Positions 50,700 to 60,083 of a DNA stretch of 64,000 nt are shown here, one piece after another. The translations under genes were made by a program, and so were the position numbers. Every line of letters begins with the position of its first letter. Positions within the stretch are counted from its first letter, which is position 1. Below the pieces are notes generated by a model. That model saw only the letters and a list, made by a program, of their open reading frames with translations, was not told the origin of the DNA and ran no database searches. The stretch comes from Prorocentrum cordatum. Taxonomy: Eukaryota > Sar > Dinophyceae > Prorocentrales > Prorocentraceae. Location: assembly GCA_963575745.1 (NCBI GenBank), contig CAUYUJ010016365.1, positions 120,001-184,000 on the forward strand. The letters are read 5' to 3'.

Positions 50700-52741
50700 G
50701 CGATTGCGCATGTCCTCCCGGTGGGGCGTAGACGTCGCGCGCGCTCGAGCTTCGGAAGGGGCGAAGCTAGGCTTACCGAGGGTCAGCCGATTCAGGGTAG
50801 CACGTCGCGTCGGAGCGAGCACGGCGCGCCTCGCGCGCCAGCGCCCCGGCGCGCGACCCGACGACGCAGCGTCGGGCGGCGGCGGAAGGTCAAGCGGGGG
50901 GGGCGCGGTCAGGGATCGCGGGGCAACTCGCAAGAAGGGAGATCGCACCGAGGCGACGCGCGCAGAGAGGATCGGGTGAAAGAAGACAGGGAGCAGCGAG
51001 CACCCATCCCAACCTGAGGTAGCGCGGCTGCCCAGCGGGCGACGTCGATGCTCGCGCCTGGAAAAAGGCGCAGCAAGGCAGAAAGGTCCGCGACGAAGGG
51101 CGCGGCCTTCGCAGGGAGTGGTGCGGCGCCGGCAGGCGCAGGCGCCCCCGGATCGAAATCTCCCGCGGACGGGTTAACGCGGGAGGCTTCGGAACTGGCG
51201 GAGACCCCAGGGGACAAGTCAACCCGAGAGGCCTCGGGCGCGGCGGCGCCCCCTGAGGACAAGTCAACTCGAGGGGGTTTACCAATGGCAGCAAAACGGT
51301 AGCAGCGAAGGGCGGCGCGCCTGGACCCCCGAAGGCCGGGGCCTCGGCGGCGCGGTGAAACTGGCCCAGGTGAACAAGCGACCCCAGGGGGGGGCTTCGA
51401 ACCGAGCGAGAGACGCGACAGCGGAACGAACTTTCCCCTGCGGGGCCGCAACAGCAACGCTGAAGGAGCGCACTCCTATTTTCGCGGCGCCGCTCAGCCC
51501 AGGCGCGCCTCGCAGCGGCAGCGGCAGCGGCATTGTCTGCGGCGACTCGCCGCGACTGCGCCCCTCCGCAGTCGCGCGCCAGCCGCGCGCGAGCAGCCCT
51601 CGCCCAGGGCGAGATGCCCGCGAGATCCCAGCCGCGCGCCCCGGCTGCAAGGGCCCCCGTGACAGCGTGAGCGCCAACTCTGGGAGCGGCGGTGGAAGCG
51701 GCGGGACCTCGGCCTCGCGCCCCGCCGCGGCGGCGGCGGGCGCCCCGCAGACGGCGAGACTCGGCGAGGGCGGCGCCGAACGGTTGCGCCGAGAGGCGAC
51801 CCGCCTGGGCCAGCGAAGCCTACGTCGGCCCGGGCGCCGCGCAAGGTGGGGCCCCGTGGACAGGGCGCGCCCCCCCGATCGACCGGCCCTCGACGGCGCG
51901 AGCTCCGCCCTGCGGCGGCGCGGCGCCCTCGCTGGAGGCGCGCGCGCCAACCAAAGGAGCCGTCGACCGGAGAATCGGCCGCATGGCGGGCGCTGGGGCC
52001 GCGGGGCGGATCCGCGGTGATGATAGTCGCGGCTGACGGCGCCTGATTGTCCGCGGGCTCGCCCGGCGCCGGAAGGTCGTGGCCGCGAGGAAGAGGGCGC
52101 GAATCAGTTGGCGCGCTGGTCGTGAGGGACGCGGAGGCAGCTCTCAACGCGTCGCGCGCGCGGAGAGCTGAAGGGCGACCGACGCGCGCGAATGCCGCTC
52201 CGTGCCGAGCGCAGCGAGCGCCCGCGCCTGCTGGGATAGAATCGCCCGGGCCCGGCGCGTCGACTCCGCGCGGAGGGCGAGTCAACGCCCCGAGCCAGGT
52301 CAGGTCCTCTGTCCAACAGGCGTCGGGGGTAGCGGGTAGAGCCCGGCTGCATGCGCAGGGGCCGCGGTCGAGCCACTCGACGCGACCTCCCCCCCCGGCC
52401 GCAATGCGCGGCGGCGGCGGGCGAGGCGGCCGCGCGGAGGGCAGCCGGTGCGAGAGCTGCCCGAGAAACGGCGGCATCGTCGGCGGGCGCTGTCGCATGG
52501 CGGGGCCAGCAGCGGCGAGGAAGGGGGCCGAGTAGCCCGAGCGGCTGCGGAACGTCGCGGGCGCCCAGACGCAGCAACGGATCTCCAGCGGCTGACGGGC
52601 CGACGCCGTCGGCGAGGGCACTAGGCAGCGAGAGCCCGACGGGATCGCCGAACCAGGCGAAGTCACAGGCACCTTTCCCCTCTGGTCCAGATCCTTCATT
52701 TTCTCAAGTGCAGCGTTTGACTTGAAAAAAAACAAGTGCAC
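50700..52741 (-). pseudogene. 5' part of the DIRS-like element, unidentified frames
   Basis: Long minus-strand frames (for example 52741-51494) are Arg/Ala/Pro/Gly-rich, and the opposite strand is equally open. A GAG-like or N-terminal polyprotein is expected here by position but no motif is recognisable. The extreme GC content alone explains the lack of stops. Confidence 0.25.
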
Positions 52742-52870
52742 TGCAGTTGTTTATTAATTAATGCATTGTGTTGCATTTGCCTTGAGTTGCGCAAGATATT
52801 TGCATGATATTGCTTACATAACATATGTTTTTGTATGTGTTTGTACTTTTTGCTCGATTGCTGATCTTGC
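52742..52870. other. AT-rich spacer
   Basis: Sharp drop in GC ('tttattaattaatgcattgtg', 'acataacatatg') between the GC-rich element and the next minisatellite. May mark the element boundary. Confidence 0.5.
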
Positions 52871-52929
52871 CTTCTGCCGCTGCCGCTTGGCTTCCGCCGC
52901 GCCCGCGCGCGCGGCCGCGGCGCCGCAGC

Positions 52930-53215
52930 GGCGCGGCGAGGAGGCCTCGAGGAGGCCAGAGGCGCCGAGGCGGCGCAGGCGGCAGGCGGCGCAGAGGCGG
53001 CAGGCGGCGCCAGGAGGCGGCAGGCGGCGCCAGGAGGCGGCAGGCGGCAGGCGGCGCCAGGCGGCGCCAGGAGGCGGCAGGAGGCGGCAGGCGGCGCCAG
53101 GAGGTCGGCGCCAGGAGGCGGCACGCGGCGCCAGGCGGCGCCAGGAGGCGCAGGCGGAGGAGGCGCAGGCGGAGGAGGCACAGGCGGAGGCGCAGGCGGA
53201 GCAGGCGCATGCCGC
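52930..53215. repeat. GC-rich minisatellite, core GGCGGCGCCAGGA
   Basis: 'ggcggcgccaggaggcggca' units with 6-15 bp sub-periods, then 'ggcgcaggcggagga' units from 53145. Strand-symmetric Arg/Gly/Ala frames are artefacts. Confidence 0.92.
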
Positions 53216-53394
53216 CGCCGAAGCGCGAGGCACGGGCATTGGAACAGAACCTAACCAAACCTAACCCCCAAACCTAACGCACACAACAAACAGAAACAAC
53301 GAAAACGTGAAATCTCCTGGATCACCAGGCTACTACGCCTGAGCAGCATCGGATTCCTGTGGGTAAGTGTTGGCGCAGTTGCTCTCGGGCCTGG

Positions 53395-53515
53395 AGGAAA
53401 AGAGAAATCGTTGCCATCGTGATCAGGAACGTACGCACCGTTTTCTTCGACAACAAATTGTACGAGGGGTAGAAAACATGTTTTTGATCACGATGGCAAC
53501 GTCTTTTCTTTTCCT
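53395..53515. repeat. Inverted repeat element, 31 bp arms
   Basis: 53395-53425 ('aggaaaagagaaatcgttgc', 'catcgtgatca') pairs with 53485-53515 ('tgatcacgatggcaacgtct', 'tttcttttcct') with about three mismatches and a 59 bp loop. Small MITE-like or structured-RNA-capable hairpin. No target duplication identified. Confidence 0.8.
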
Positions 53516-53639
53516 CTATCCTAGGTCAGCGATTTTGATGTTTTGGTCGTTGGGCCAAACGACCCCCGCGACGAGTTAGAGTACCTCTGAGGCCATCGGA
53601 TCTTCTGAAAATAACAACAATGGTAAGAGGAGAGCCGGT

Positions 53640-53808
53640 GGGAACCAGGAAAGAGGAGGAGAAGGAGGAGGAGGAGGAGGAGAAGAGGAGGGGAGAGGGA
53701 GGCTGAGGAGGCGATGAGCAGGAGAGGAGGACAAGGAGGAGGAGGAGGAGGAGGAGGAGGAGGAGAAGGTGGAGGAGGAGGAGGAGGAGGAGGAGGAGGA
53801 GGGCGCTG
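53640..53808. repeat. (GGA)n polypurine tract
   Basis: GGAGGA with GAGAAG interruptions, immediately 5' to the first exon of the next gene block. Confidence 0.9.
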
Positions 53809-53821
53809 TCGCTCGAGCTCC

Positions 53822-54110
53822 GGTGAACCCCTTTAGCGCCTCGCATTTCCAGCGCGTTGGAAACGCGTTGGAAATGCGATGGAATCCGTTGGAGGCGGAG
53901 TCCGCCGCGGAGCCGAGGGAGAGCTGCTTCAACAACGCGGCGAAGCTCCAGGAGGTCTGGGCCCCGTTCGCCAACGTGTTCAACGCGTTGGACTACGCAG
54001 AGAAGGTCACTGGCCAGAAAGATCACAAGGTGATCGCACATCACGCCGACCTCCTCAGGGCCACGCGCGCCCTGGGGAGGTCCAACGTGAACCAGGAGGC
54101 GGCCAAGGCT
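53822..54110 (+). CDS. Hypothetical dinoflagellate-type protein, exon A
   Basis: First of four collinear plus-strand coding segments (with 54462, 54880 and 55479) separated by purine-rich introns. After a repeat-like 'gcgttggaaacgcgttgg' stretch, the reading ESCFNNAAKLQEVWAPFANV, FNALDYAEKVTGQKDHKVIA, HHADLLRATRALGRSNVNQE is soluble, helical and free of low complexity. No domain recognised. Coding signal stops where the (GGA)n tract begins near 54115, so the 5' splice site is near there. The start codon was not found. Confidence 0.55.
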
Positions 54111-54117
54111 CGAACGG

Positions 54118-54445
54118 CAAGGAGGAGGAGGAGGAGGAGGAACAGGAGGAGGAGGAGGAGGAGGAGGAGGAGGAGGGGCAGGAGGAGGAGGAGGGGGAGG
54201 GAGGGAGGAGGGAGGAGGGGAAGGAGGAGGAGGGGCAGGAGGAGGAGGAGGAGGGGGAGGAGGGGCAGGAGGAGAAGGGGGGGGAGGATGAGGAGTGGGA
54301 GGAGGGATGAGGAGTGGGAGGAGGGATGAGGAGCGGGAGGAGGGATGAGGAGGAGGAGGAGGAGGAGGAGGAGGAGGAGGAGGAGGAGCTGAGAAGCAGC
54401 AGCAGGAGGAGGGGTAGGAGAGGAGGAGGAACAGGAAAGTGGAGG
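54118..54445. repeat. (GGA)n intron-like polypurine tract
   Basis: About 300 bp of GGA, GGGA and GATGAGGAG units between exons A and B. 'gggaggagggatgaggagtg' is repeated near 54285-54345. The poly-Glu/Arg/Gly frames here are probably not translated. Confidence 0.85.
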
Positions 54446-54461
54446 AGTCCCACCCCCGCAG

Positions 54462-54600
54462 CGAAGGCAGCGCTGTTGGCGATCGCCCGCTCCAAGGAGA
54501 GCGAATGGCACCTCGCCAACGAAGTGGAGCACTGGGCAGTTTCGCGCAGCCGCAGGGTTCGCGCGATGCTCAGTCACGTGAGGGACGCGCTGACGCCGCG
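54462..54600 (+). CDS. Hypothetical protein, exon B
   Basis: Follows a CCCCCGCAG acceptor (to 54461). Reads KAALLAIARSKESEWHLANE, VEHWAVSRSRRVRAMLSHVR, DALTP: a charged helical segment. Purine-rich sequence resumes at about 54610. Assigned to the same gene as exons A, C and D by strand, spacing and intron style (inference). Confidence 0.5.
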
Positions 54601-54879
54601 CGAGGGGAGGAGGCGCATGGGGTTCAAATGCAGGGAGGGGAGGAGACGGTAGGACGAAAGGGGGAGAGAGGAGAGGGGGGATGAGGGGGGAGAGGGAGGA
54701 GGAGGGAGGAGAGGTAGGAGGAAGGAGGAGGAGAGAGGATGTCAGTTTCTCTCAATTTCCAGCTCAGCTCAACCTCCAGCTATCCTCTTCCCTGTCCTCT
54801 GCCGTCCCGATCGCACCCGCCCGAACCCCTCTCCTGGGAGAGGGAATCGAGGGGGTAGATTTTCAAAACCCACTGTCAG

Positions 54880-55045
54880 GCCGCCAAAGTGGGCCGCGGC
54901 GTTCCTGGAGGAGGAAGACCAGCAGGAGGAGCACCAGCAGCAGCAGCGGCCCAAGATGGCCGCCAAGGACGAGCGCGCGCTTCCGATTCTCGAGGAGGTC
55001 GGGGAGTGGCAGTTCGGCTACGACGAGTCGATGAAGGCCAATGGG
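54880..55045 (+). CDS. Hypothetical protein, exon C
   Basis: Begins after CACTGTCAG with G, the CAG|G context. Reads PKWAAAFLEEEDQQEEHQQQ, QRPKMAAKDERALPILEEVG, EWQFGYDESMKANG. The GEWQFGYDESM part looks like the edge of a folded domain, possibly continuing into exon D (ATWPCGASWKVIG). The two other frames of the same bases are Gly/Arg-rich and less protein-like. Confidence 0.5.
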
Positions 55046-55074
55046 GGAGGGCGAGAGAGGGGGGGATGAGCGGA

Positions 55075-55445
55075 AGAGGAGAGGAGGAGGAGGAGGAGGA
55101 GAATGAGGAGGAGGAGAAGGAGGATGAGGAGGATGAATGCGACGATGACGAGGAACAACGGAGAGTCTCGAGAAAGAGCAGATGGGGGAGAGAACAATGA
55201 TGTGAGGTAGGATACGGGAGAGGAGATCAGATGGAAAAGGGGGGTGAGGAAAAGGGGGTTGAGGAGGAAGAGGAGGAGGAAGATGAGGAGGAGGAGGAGG
55301 AGGATCAAGAGGAGGAGGAGGAGGAGGAGGAGGAGGAGGAGCAGGAGCAGGAGCAAGAGGAGGATGATGACGAGGAGGAGGAGGAGAAGGAGGAGAAGGA
55401 GGAGGAGGAGGAGGAGGCGGAGGAGAGGGATGATCGAGGACGCAA
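55075..55445. repeat. (GGA)n/GAT polypurine tracts between exons C and D
   Basis: Two tracts (55085-55130 and 55262-55432) with GATGAGGAG variants. Either intronic, or an acidic Glu/Asp coding linker if retained. The CAG|G acceptor at 55478 favours intron. Confidence 0.8.
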
Positions 55446-55478
55446 AGGAGGAGAGGAGAGAGTCTATCGTAGCCGCAG

Positions 55479-56516
55479 GCCGCCTGGAGGATCAAGAAGG
55501 GCTCGGCCAAGTCTGCGCTGCCCGAGTACACGCCTGCGAAGGTGGTCGCAGGCGAGGAGCTGCTGATCGCGACCTGGCCCTGCGGCGCAAGCTGGAAGGT
55601 CATCGGCAGCAGCGCCGAGGAGGAGGCTGCGTTGCAGAGGGCAGCCATTGGCCAATTCACGCTGCGTGATATTCACGGCGACAACGGCAGGGTGCTTTGG
55701 TCGTTGCGCTTGGTGAATCACGCCAAGCGTGGATCGTGGCTGGTGGTCTGGCGCATGCAGCCTGGGGGCAAGCGTTTCGAGCAGTTCATGCAGATGACAG
55801 GGTACGAGAGGCTCGAGGACGCGAAGACCTGCATGCTGAAGATCCTCGCCGATCTCCACGATGGCACGCTTGACAAGGCGGCGGCGGAGGAGGCCAAAAA
55901 GGAGCACCTGAAAACGAACAGGGCGAAAGGTGCTGCAGTTCTCAAGAGGCCAGGCGCAGCTCAGAAGAGACCTGCTGCGGCTGAGGCTTCGCGAGGAGGC
56001 GCCGAGAAGGACGGCGAGGTAAAGAAGGAGGAGGAAGAGGAGGAGGACGACAAAGTAAAGAAGGAGGAGGAGGAGGAGGAGGAGGAGGGCAGCGCCGCAG
56101 GAGCAGACGACGCCAGCGAGGGCAACGGCAGCGAGGCTGAGGAGAAGGGCCAGGGCGACGAAGATGAGGGCGAGGATGAGGAGGAGGAGGAAGAGTCCGA
56201 AGAAGAAGGCCGGAACGGCCCTGAGGGAGACGAGGAGCCCGCGATCACCGAGGTGAAGACGAGGCAGAGCCGCAAGAGGCAGGTGCCGACGCCAGCTGAG
56301 ATGCCGCGGCCCAAGGCGTCGAAGCCTGCCACGGCGCCGCCAGAGGAGGGCCAGGCCGTTCGGAGGAGGCCGTCGGCAAAGAGCTCAGGAGGAGCCGCCG
56401 CGCTGGCGGGCCAGCAGGCCGCTCGGGGGGAGCAGCCGCGTTCGCCAGGAGGCTCTGAGGGCGGCGGCTCTGAGGGGGAGCCCGCGCCCGGGGAGAGCCT
56501 GCTGGATTGCTGCTGA
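55479..56516 (+). CDS. Acidic-tailed hypothetical protein, exon D (3' exon)
   Basis: About 345 codons from a CAG|G acceptor to TGA 56514-56516. The first 130 residues look globular: ALPEYTPAKVVAGEELLIAT, WPCGASWKVIGSSAEEEAAL, QFTLRDIHGDNGRVLWSLRL, VNHAKRGSWLVVWRMQPGGK, FEQFMQMTGYERLEDAKTCM. This continues into a charged, disordered tail with AVLKRPGAAQKRPAAAEA, Glu/Asp runs, a basic RQSRKRQVPTP patch and Pro/Ala/Gly-rich end GESLLDCC. The KRPAAA-type linker is one I associate with dinoflagellate proteins. Basic and acidic stretches suggest a nuclear or nucleic-acid-associated role (inference). No catalytic motif recognised. Confidence 0.7.
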   Translation, partial: AAWRIKKGSAKSALPEYTPAKVVAGEELLIATWPCGASWKVIGSSAEEEAALQRAAIGQFTLRDIHGDNGRVLWSLRLVNHAKRGSWLVVWRMQPGGKRFEQFMQMTGYERLEDAKTCMLKILADLHDGTLDKAAAEEAKKEHLKTNRAKGAAVLKRPGAAQKRPAAAEASRGGAEKDGEVKKEEEEEEDDKVKKEEEEEEEEGSAAGADDASEGNGSEAEEKGQGDEDEGEDEEEEEESEEEGRNGPEGDEEPAITEVKTRQSRKRQVPTPAEMPRPKASKPATAPPEEGQAVRRRPSAKSSGGAAALAGQQAARGEQPRSPGGSEGGGSEGEPAPGESLLDCC

Positions 56517-57060
56517 GTGCGAGCGCGCAGCAGCACCTTGGAGCGCAGTCTGGCGCCTGAGGTTCTTTTGAAAAGGTTGAGGGTGCTCGAGGGGAGAATG
56601 GCGAGAAGGGCGAGGAGAGACGTAGGGGTGGAGGAAGGAGGAAGTCGATCAGAGCAAGCCGAAGAGGGAGGGTTGAGGGAAGGCGACTGAGGAAGTGAGA
56701 GGCGAGATAAGGAGGGCGGAAGGAACAGAGATGAGCGAGGGAAAAACGACCGATGACGACAGCATGACGGGGGACCACAGGAGCGCCTAGGCTCAGGGGG
56801 GTGGGCGGGGAGAAAGTGACGAAGTTCTCGAGGTCGGTGATATTTTCGCCTGGGCGGAGGGGCGCGGGGCCCCACCCGCTTCATCTCCTCCTCGTCCTCT
56901 GCGTTCTCCAAAACATCTTCCTCTTCCTCCTCAATATCCTACTCCACCCCTCGTTATCCTCACTATCCTGTGCCATCCTCTTCGGCCCTCCCCGTGCACA
57001 TCGTCCCTGACTTCACCGTGGCTTTCGTTCCCATTGTTTTTGGTTTCGAACCTCAGATCC
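56517..57060. other. Intergenic or intronic sequence, no gene recognised
   Basis: Purine-rich at 56590-56740, then CT-rich near 56880-56960 leading to the TTTCATTCAG acceptor of the next coding segment. Confidence 0.4.
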
Positions 57061-57071
57061 ATTTCATTCAG

Positions 57072-58195
57072 CTCGAGCGAGATGCCCAAGGTGTTAGCGG
57101 GAGGGCCTCCGACTAAGAAATTCTGGGCTACACCGATCGGTCGACTGCTCGCCATGCCGTCGCAAGAGACCACCGCATCATCCATGGCCAGCTTCTCGGA
57201 GCCGCCTGACGCGTGCCCTAGAGACACGCAGGGGCTCGATCGCGCCAGCAAGCTCACGCGCTGGGCCTTGAGGCGGCAGGAATATGAGGCGGAGAATCAG
57301 GCAGCCCTCGCATCGGCACTGGCTGAGGAGGCCGCGAGGGAGGCAGCAGCAGATGGAGAGGAAACGCCTGGAGAGGATGAGCACGAGGAGCGCGCGGGAG
57401 CAGGGGCTGCAGAGGAGGAGGAGGATGAGGAGGAGGAGGAGAAGGAGGTCGCCACGGCAGAGGCAGCAGCAGCAGGAGAGGCTCGCGCTGAGGCAGAAGT
57501 TGCACCGATGGAAGTGGATGGCGCCGACCTCGAGCCGACGCAGCAGACGGCAGCCAAAGGTGGCGGGGAGGCAGCGCCAGCTGGGAAGCGCAGCAGTGCA
57601 GTCAATGACACAGAGCAAGCGAAAAGGCTGCGCACTTCGCTGGACATCCCCTCATCACCAGAATGCATTCCTCTAGACGGACCCTCGACTGCCGAGAAGG
57701 CGGAGGACACGCAAGTGGAGTCAGTTCACTCGGATGACGACAGGCCCGCAGAGCAGGAGCGCGTCTGCGGCGATGACACCGAGGAAGACATAGAGAAGGC
57801 GATCCTCCACAGCCAGAACACAGCGCAGCAGGACGAGGCAAAGAGGCTGGAGAGAGAGGAGGAAGAGGCGAGACTTGCGATTGCCGCTTCGCTCGAGCAA
57901 TACAAAAAGAAGTACGGCCACAGCCCGAGTCCAGAGCGCACCAATTCCCCTGGCAGAGCTTCCAAGGATCGCGGCAGGCAGGCATCGGCGGCACGGCCGA
58001 GGCCAAGGCCGCCGCTGCCGCCGCCGCCGCCGCCACCGCCGCGGAGGTCGCCAGAGAGGTCGCCGCGAGGAACCGACCTGGACAAGCAGAATGAGGAGAT
58101 GACCAGCGCGTTCGCCGCAGCAGCAGGAGAGGATACCATCCCGTACGCGCCGATCACGCCGCAGAGGGCCTTGCAGGCGGAGTGCCAGGCCGGCG
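57072..58195 (+). CDS. Acidic protein with two ubiquitin-interacting motifs
   Basis: Coding segment between a TTTCATTCAG acceptor and a GT donor (58196-58197); ATG at 57082 if initiation is here (SSSEMPKVLAGG). Contents in order: short N-terminal part (GPPTKKFWATPIGRLLAMPS), Ala/Glu-rich coiled-coil-like region, Glu-rich run, VAPMEVDGADLEPTQQTAAK, KRSSAVNDTEQAKRLRTSLD, then two adjacent motifs EEDIEKAILHSQ (near 57778-57815) and EEEEARLAIAASLEQY (near 57859-57905) that fit the ubiquitin-interacting consensus (acidic, x, hydrophobic, x2, Ala, hydrophobic, x2, Ser). A basic Arg/Pro-rich stretch with poly-Pro (58005-58060) follows. A ubiquitin-binding adaptor is likely but unproven. Continuation past the donor is unknown; the next segment may be 58603. 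Confidence 0.65.
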
Positions 58196-58244
58196 GTGTG
58201 AAACGGGGGGAGGGAGGCGGGTGCAGGACGACTGTCAACATCCA

Positions 58245-58320
58245 TTTCGGATCGAATCGGATCGAGTCGGGATCGAGCCAACATCGAGTTCGAGTCGAGA
58301 TCGAATCAAGAACAATCGAG
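58245..58320 (+). repeat. ATCGAGTCGG-type short repeat
   Basis: 'ggatcgaatcggatcgagtc' type units, reminiscent of family C at 19140 and 26690, lying in the presumed intron after 58195. Confidence 0.5.
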
Positions 58321-58602
58321 TACACTCCGCTCGAATGGAGATCGGTTCTCTGCTGCTTCCTCATGTCTCCTCGCCCTCTGCACGCTTGCTGCATAAGAAA
58401 GAAAGTCGCCTGCTGCGTGGTGGATCGGTTGGGCCCTGGAAGTGCGGATGGGCACCTGCATGGGGGGGGAGGTTGGGGGAGACGGGGGGGGAGTGAGGGG
58501 AGGAGTGCATTAGGTAGGAGGAGAGGGAGGTGGATTATAAGGATGGATGAGGAAAGAGGGGAGGAGGCGACGAGATGAGGTCGGCAATCAACAATCCCCC
58601 AG

Positions 58603-58812
58603 AGGCCACCAAGGCGAAGGTTGTGGTGGCAGCGCCCGTCTCTGATTCCGACTCCGACAACGCCCCTCTTCGCCCTGCCAAATCGACATCGTGCGCTGCA
58701 CCTCCTTCGAGAGCGGGGACTCCTGATGAGACGCCGCCTAAGGTGTCGCGCCGCCAGAAGGCGATGTCCGAGGTCGAGGGCGCGGCGGGGGCAGTGGAGG
58801 ACACTGAAGGGA
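58603..58812 (+). CDS. Hypothetical Ser/Asp/Pro-rich exon
   Basis: After a CAATCCCCCAG acceptor (to 58602) the frame reads TKAKVVVAAPVSDSDSDNAP, LRPAKSTSCAAPPSRAGTPD, ETPPKVSRRQKAMSEVEGAA. It ends in non-coding sequence after GAVED (about 58805). Disordered, with SDSDSD casein-kinase-like acidic cluster. Could be a later exon of the ubiquitin-interacting-motif protein (inference). Confidence 0.45.
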
Positions 58813-58814
58813 TA

Positions 58815-59035
58815 ACGGATAACATAGGACACAATATGAACTGGAGAAGCTGAGGATGGAACCAGGGAGTAGGAGAGGCTGAGATTGAAGACCTTGTAGG
58901 GGGATAATGCACCTTTGCAGGCCGCAACCATAACCACTGGAAACCATAGAGGCCCCGTAAGCAGACTCATCTCCGACCAGATGCCAGTATGATAATTTAC
59001 AATGACAAAAAAAAGCAGTGTCACGTACATATATG
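58815..59035. other. Probable intron, no gene recognised
   Basis: Mixed sequence between the Ser/Asp-rich exon and the 11 bp minisatellite. Confidence 0.35.
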
Positions 59036-59039
59036 TTTA

Positions 59040-59220
59040 CAGCCCCCGAGCGCCCCAATTCAATCCCAATGCAATTCCAACGCAATTCCAATGCACTTCC
59101 AACGCAAATCCAACGCAATTCCAACGCAATTCCAACGCAAATCCAACGCAAATCCAACGCAATTCCAACGCAATTCCAACGCAATCCCAACGCAAATCCA
59201 ACGCAATTCCAATGCACATG
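59040..59220. repeat. 11 bp minisatellite, core AACGCAATTCC
   Basis: 'caacgcaattccaacgcaaat' units, about 16 copies with A/T variants at two positions. Asn/Pro/Gln-type frames open by repetition (11 is 2 mod 3, so all frames cycle). Confidence 0.95.
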
Positions 59221-59357
59221 CACGTGTAATATTACTGCAATTACGTAGCAGCCCACATGCATGTTCAGTTAAATTGAAATGGCAGACTGGCGCAAAGCGT
59301 GCTAGCAAGTGAGGGTGAGTCTCGCAGCCAGGGAGTTTAGACCCTTTCCAGTTCCCG

Positions 59358-59907
59358 ACAGAAACTCATCGACTCGCAGCAAGACTTTGATGAGAACGCA
59401 AAGTACAAGATTGCGAAGGAGATGCTGGAGCTCTTCCGTGGAGACTTATTCAAGAACTTGCTTGAACTGAAGGGGTTCTCTTTACAGAAGGCGCCAGAGT
59501 GGCCAGATGATCCTGAGAAAGCTGGCATGGAGATTGGCATGCAATCGCAGATCGACAAGTTGAGCGAGAAAGATCGTAAGGAGTACGACTTCTGGGCCTC
59601 AGTCAGAGACGCAGGATTCAAGATCACGACGGACGGCAAGGTGAATCCACAACAAGCGGGGCGCTGGCAACGCGCCCTGCAGTGCCCGAAGCGGCGCAAA
59701 GCATACGAGGCGACCATCGGCAGAGCTGCAAAGGATGAGTTTCGGAAGAAGTGGGCGATGGACACCCACGCGACCGTGACTCGGAACCTTGTGAAGATCA
59801 CGGAGGAAACGAGGACCCAGTGGAAGGAATCGAGCTACCTCCCCATTGGGAGGATAGCGCATCTAGAGGGAGGAGGGAAAGTTGGCTGGGCGAACGTGAA
59901 CAGCTGA
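59358..59907 (+). CDS. Hypothetical charged protein segment, dinoflagellate-type
   Basis: From a TTTCCAG acceptor (near 59355) to TGA 59905-59907, about 182 codons: RQKLIDSQQDFDENAKYKIA, LELFRGDLFKNLLELKGFSL, PEWPDDPEKAGMEIGMQSQI, EYDFWASVRDAGFKITTDGK, RWQRALQCPKRRKAYEATIG, KDEFRKKWAMDTHATVTRNL. Mostly helical and charged with spaced Trp residues. The R(K)xEWRxxWA...TxTxxxTxE type pattern recalls a hypothetical family I associate with dinoflagellates. The function is unknown. The stop may be real or may lie in an unspliced intron (the following CTAGTG...TTTTTTTTG stretch). Confidence 0.65.
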
Positions 59908-60083
59908 TCATCTAGTGCGCCTTCACGTCATTTTTTTTGTTTTTGTTTTTTTGTTCGGAGGGGCATGGGACGTCTTGGGCGGGGGTGTATTGGCCCATTC
60001 GATTGAAAATGCTGTCCGTCATCCGAGTGGTGTGAAAGCTAGTGCCATGACTGTTCCGAATTGCCAGCCAGGCAAGCAAGTAC

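Larger units (their letters stand above)
48400..52741 (-). mobile_element. DIRS-like retroelement, GC-rich and decayed
   Basis: A minus-strand series of frames in very GC-rich sequence carries a divergent reverse transcriptase (about 50190 to 49700) and, downstream on the same strand, a tyrosine-recombinase-like arginine box (49290-49225). Reverse transcriptase plus tyrosine recombinase defines DIRS-type elements. Boundaries are approximate: AT-rich sequence begins at 52745 on the 5' side, and the 205 bp duplication lies on the 3' side. Several frame changes make it inactive. The many plus-strand open frames across this region follow from GC content. Confidence 0.6.

Noticed and set aside
49270-52540. 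Plus-strand frames of 200-320 codons across the GC-rich element
   Set aside because: The protein motifs (RT and recombinase-like box) are on the minus strand. Plus frames are Arg/Gly/Ala composition products.
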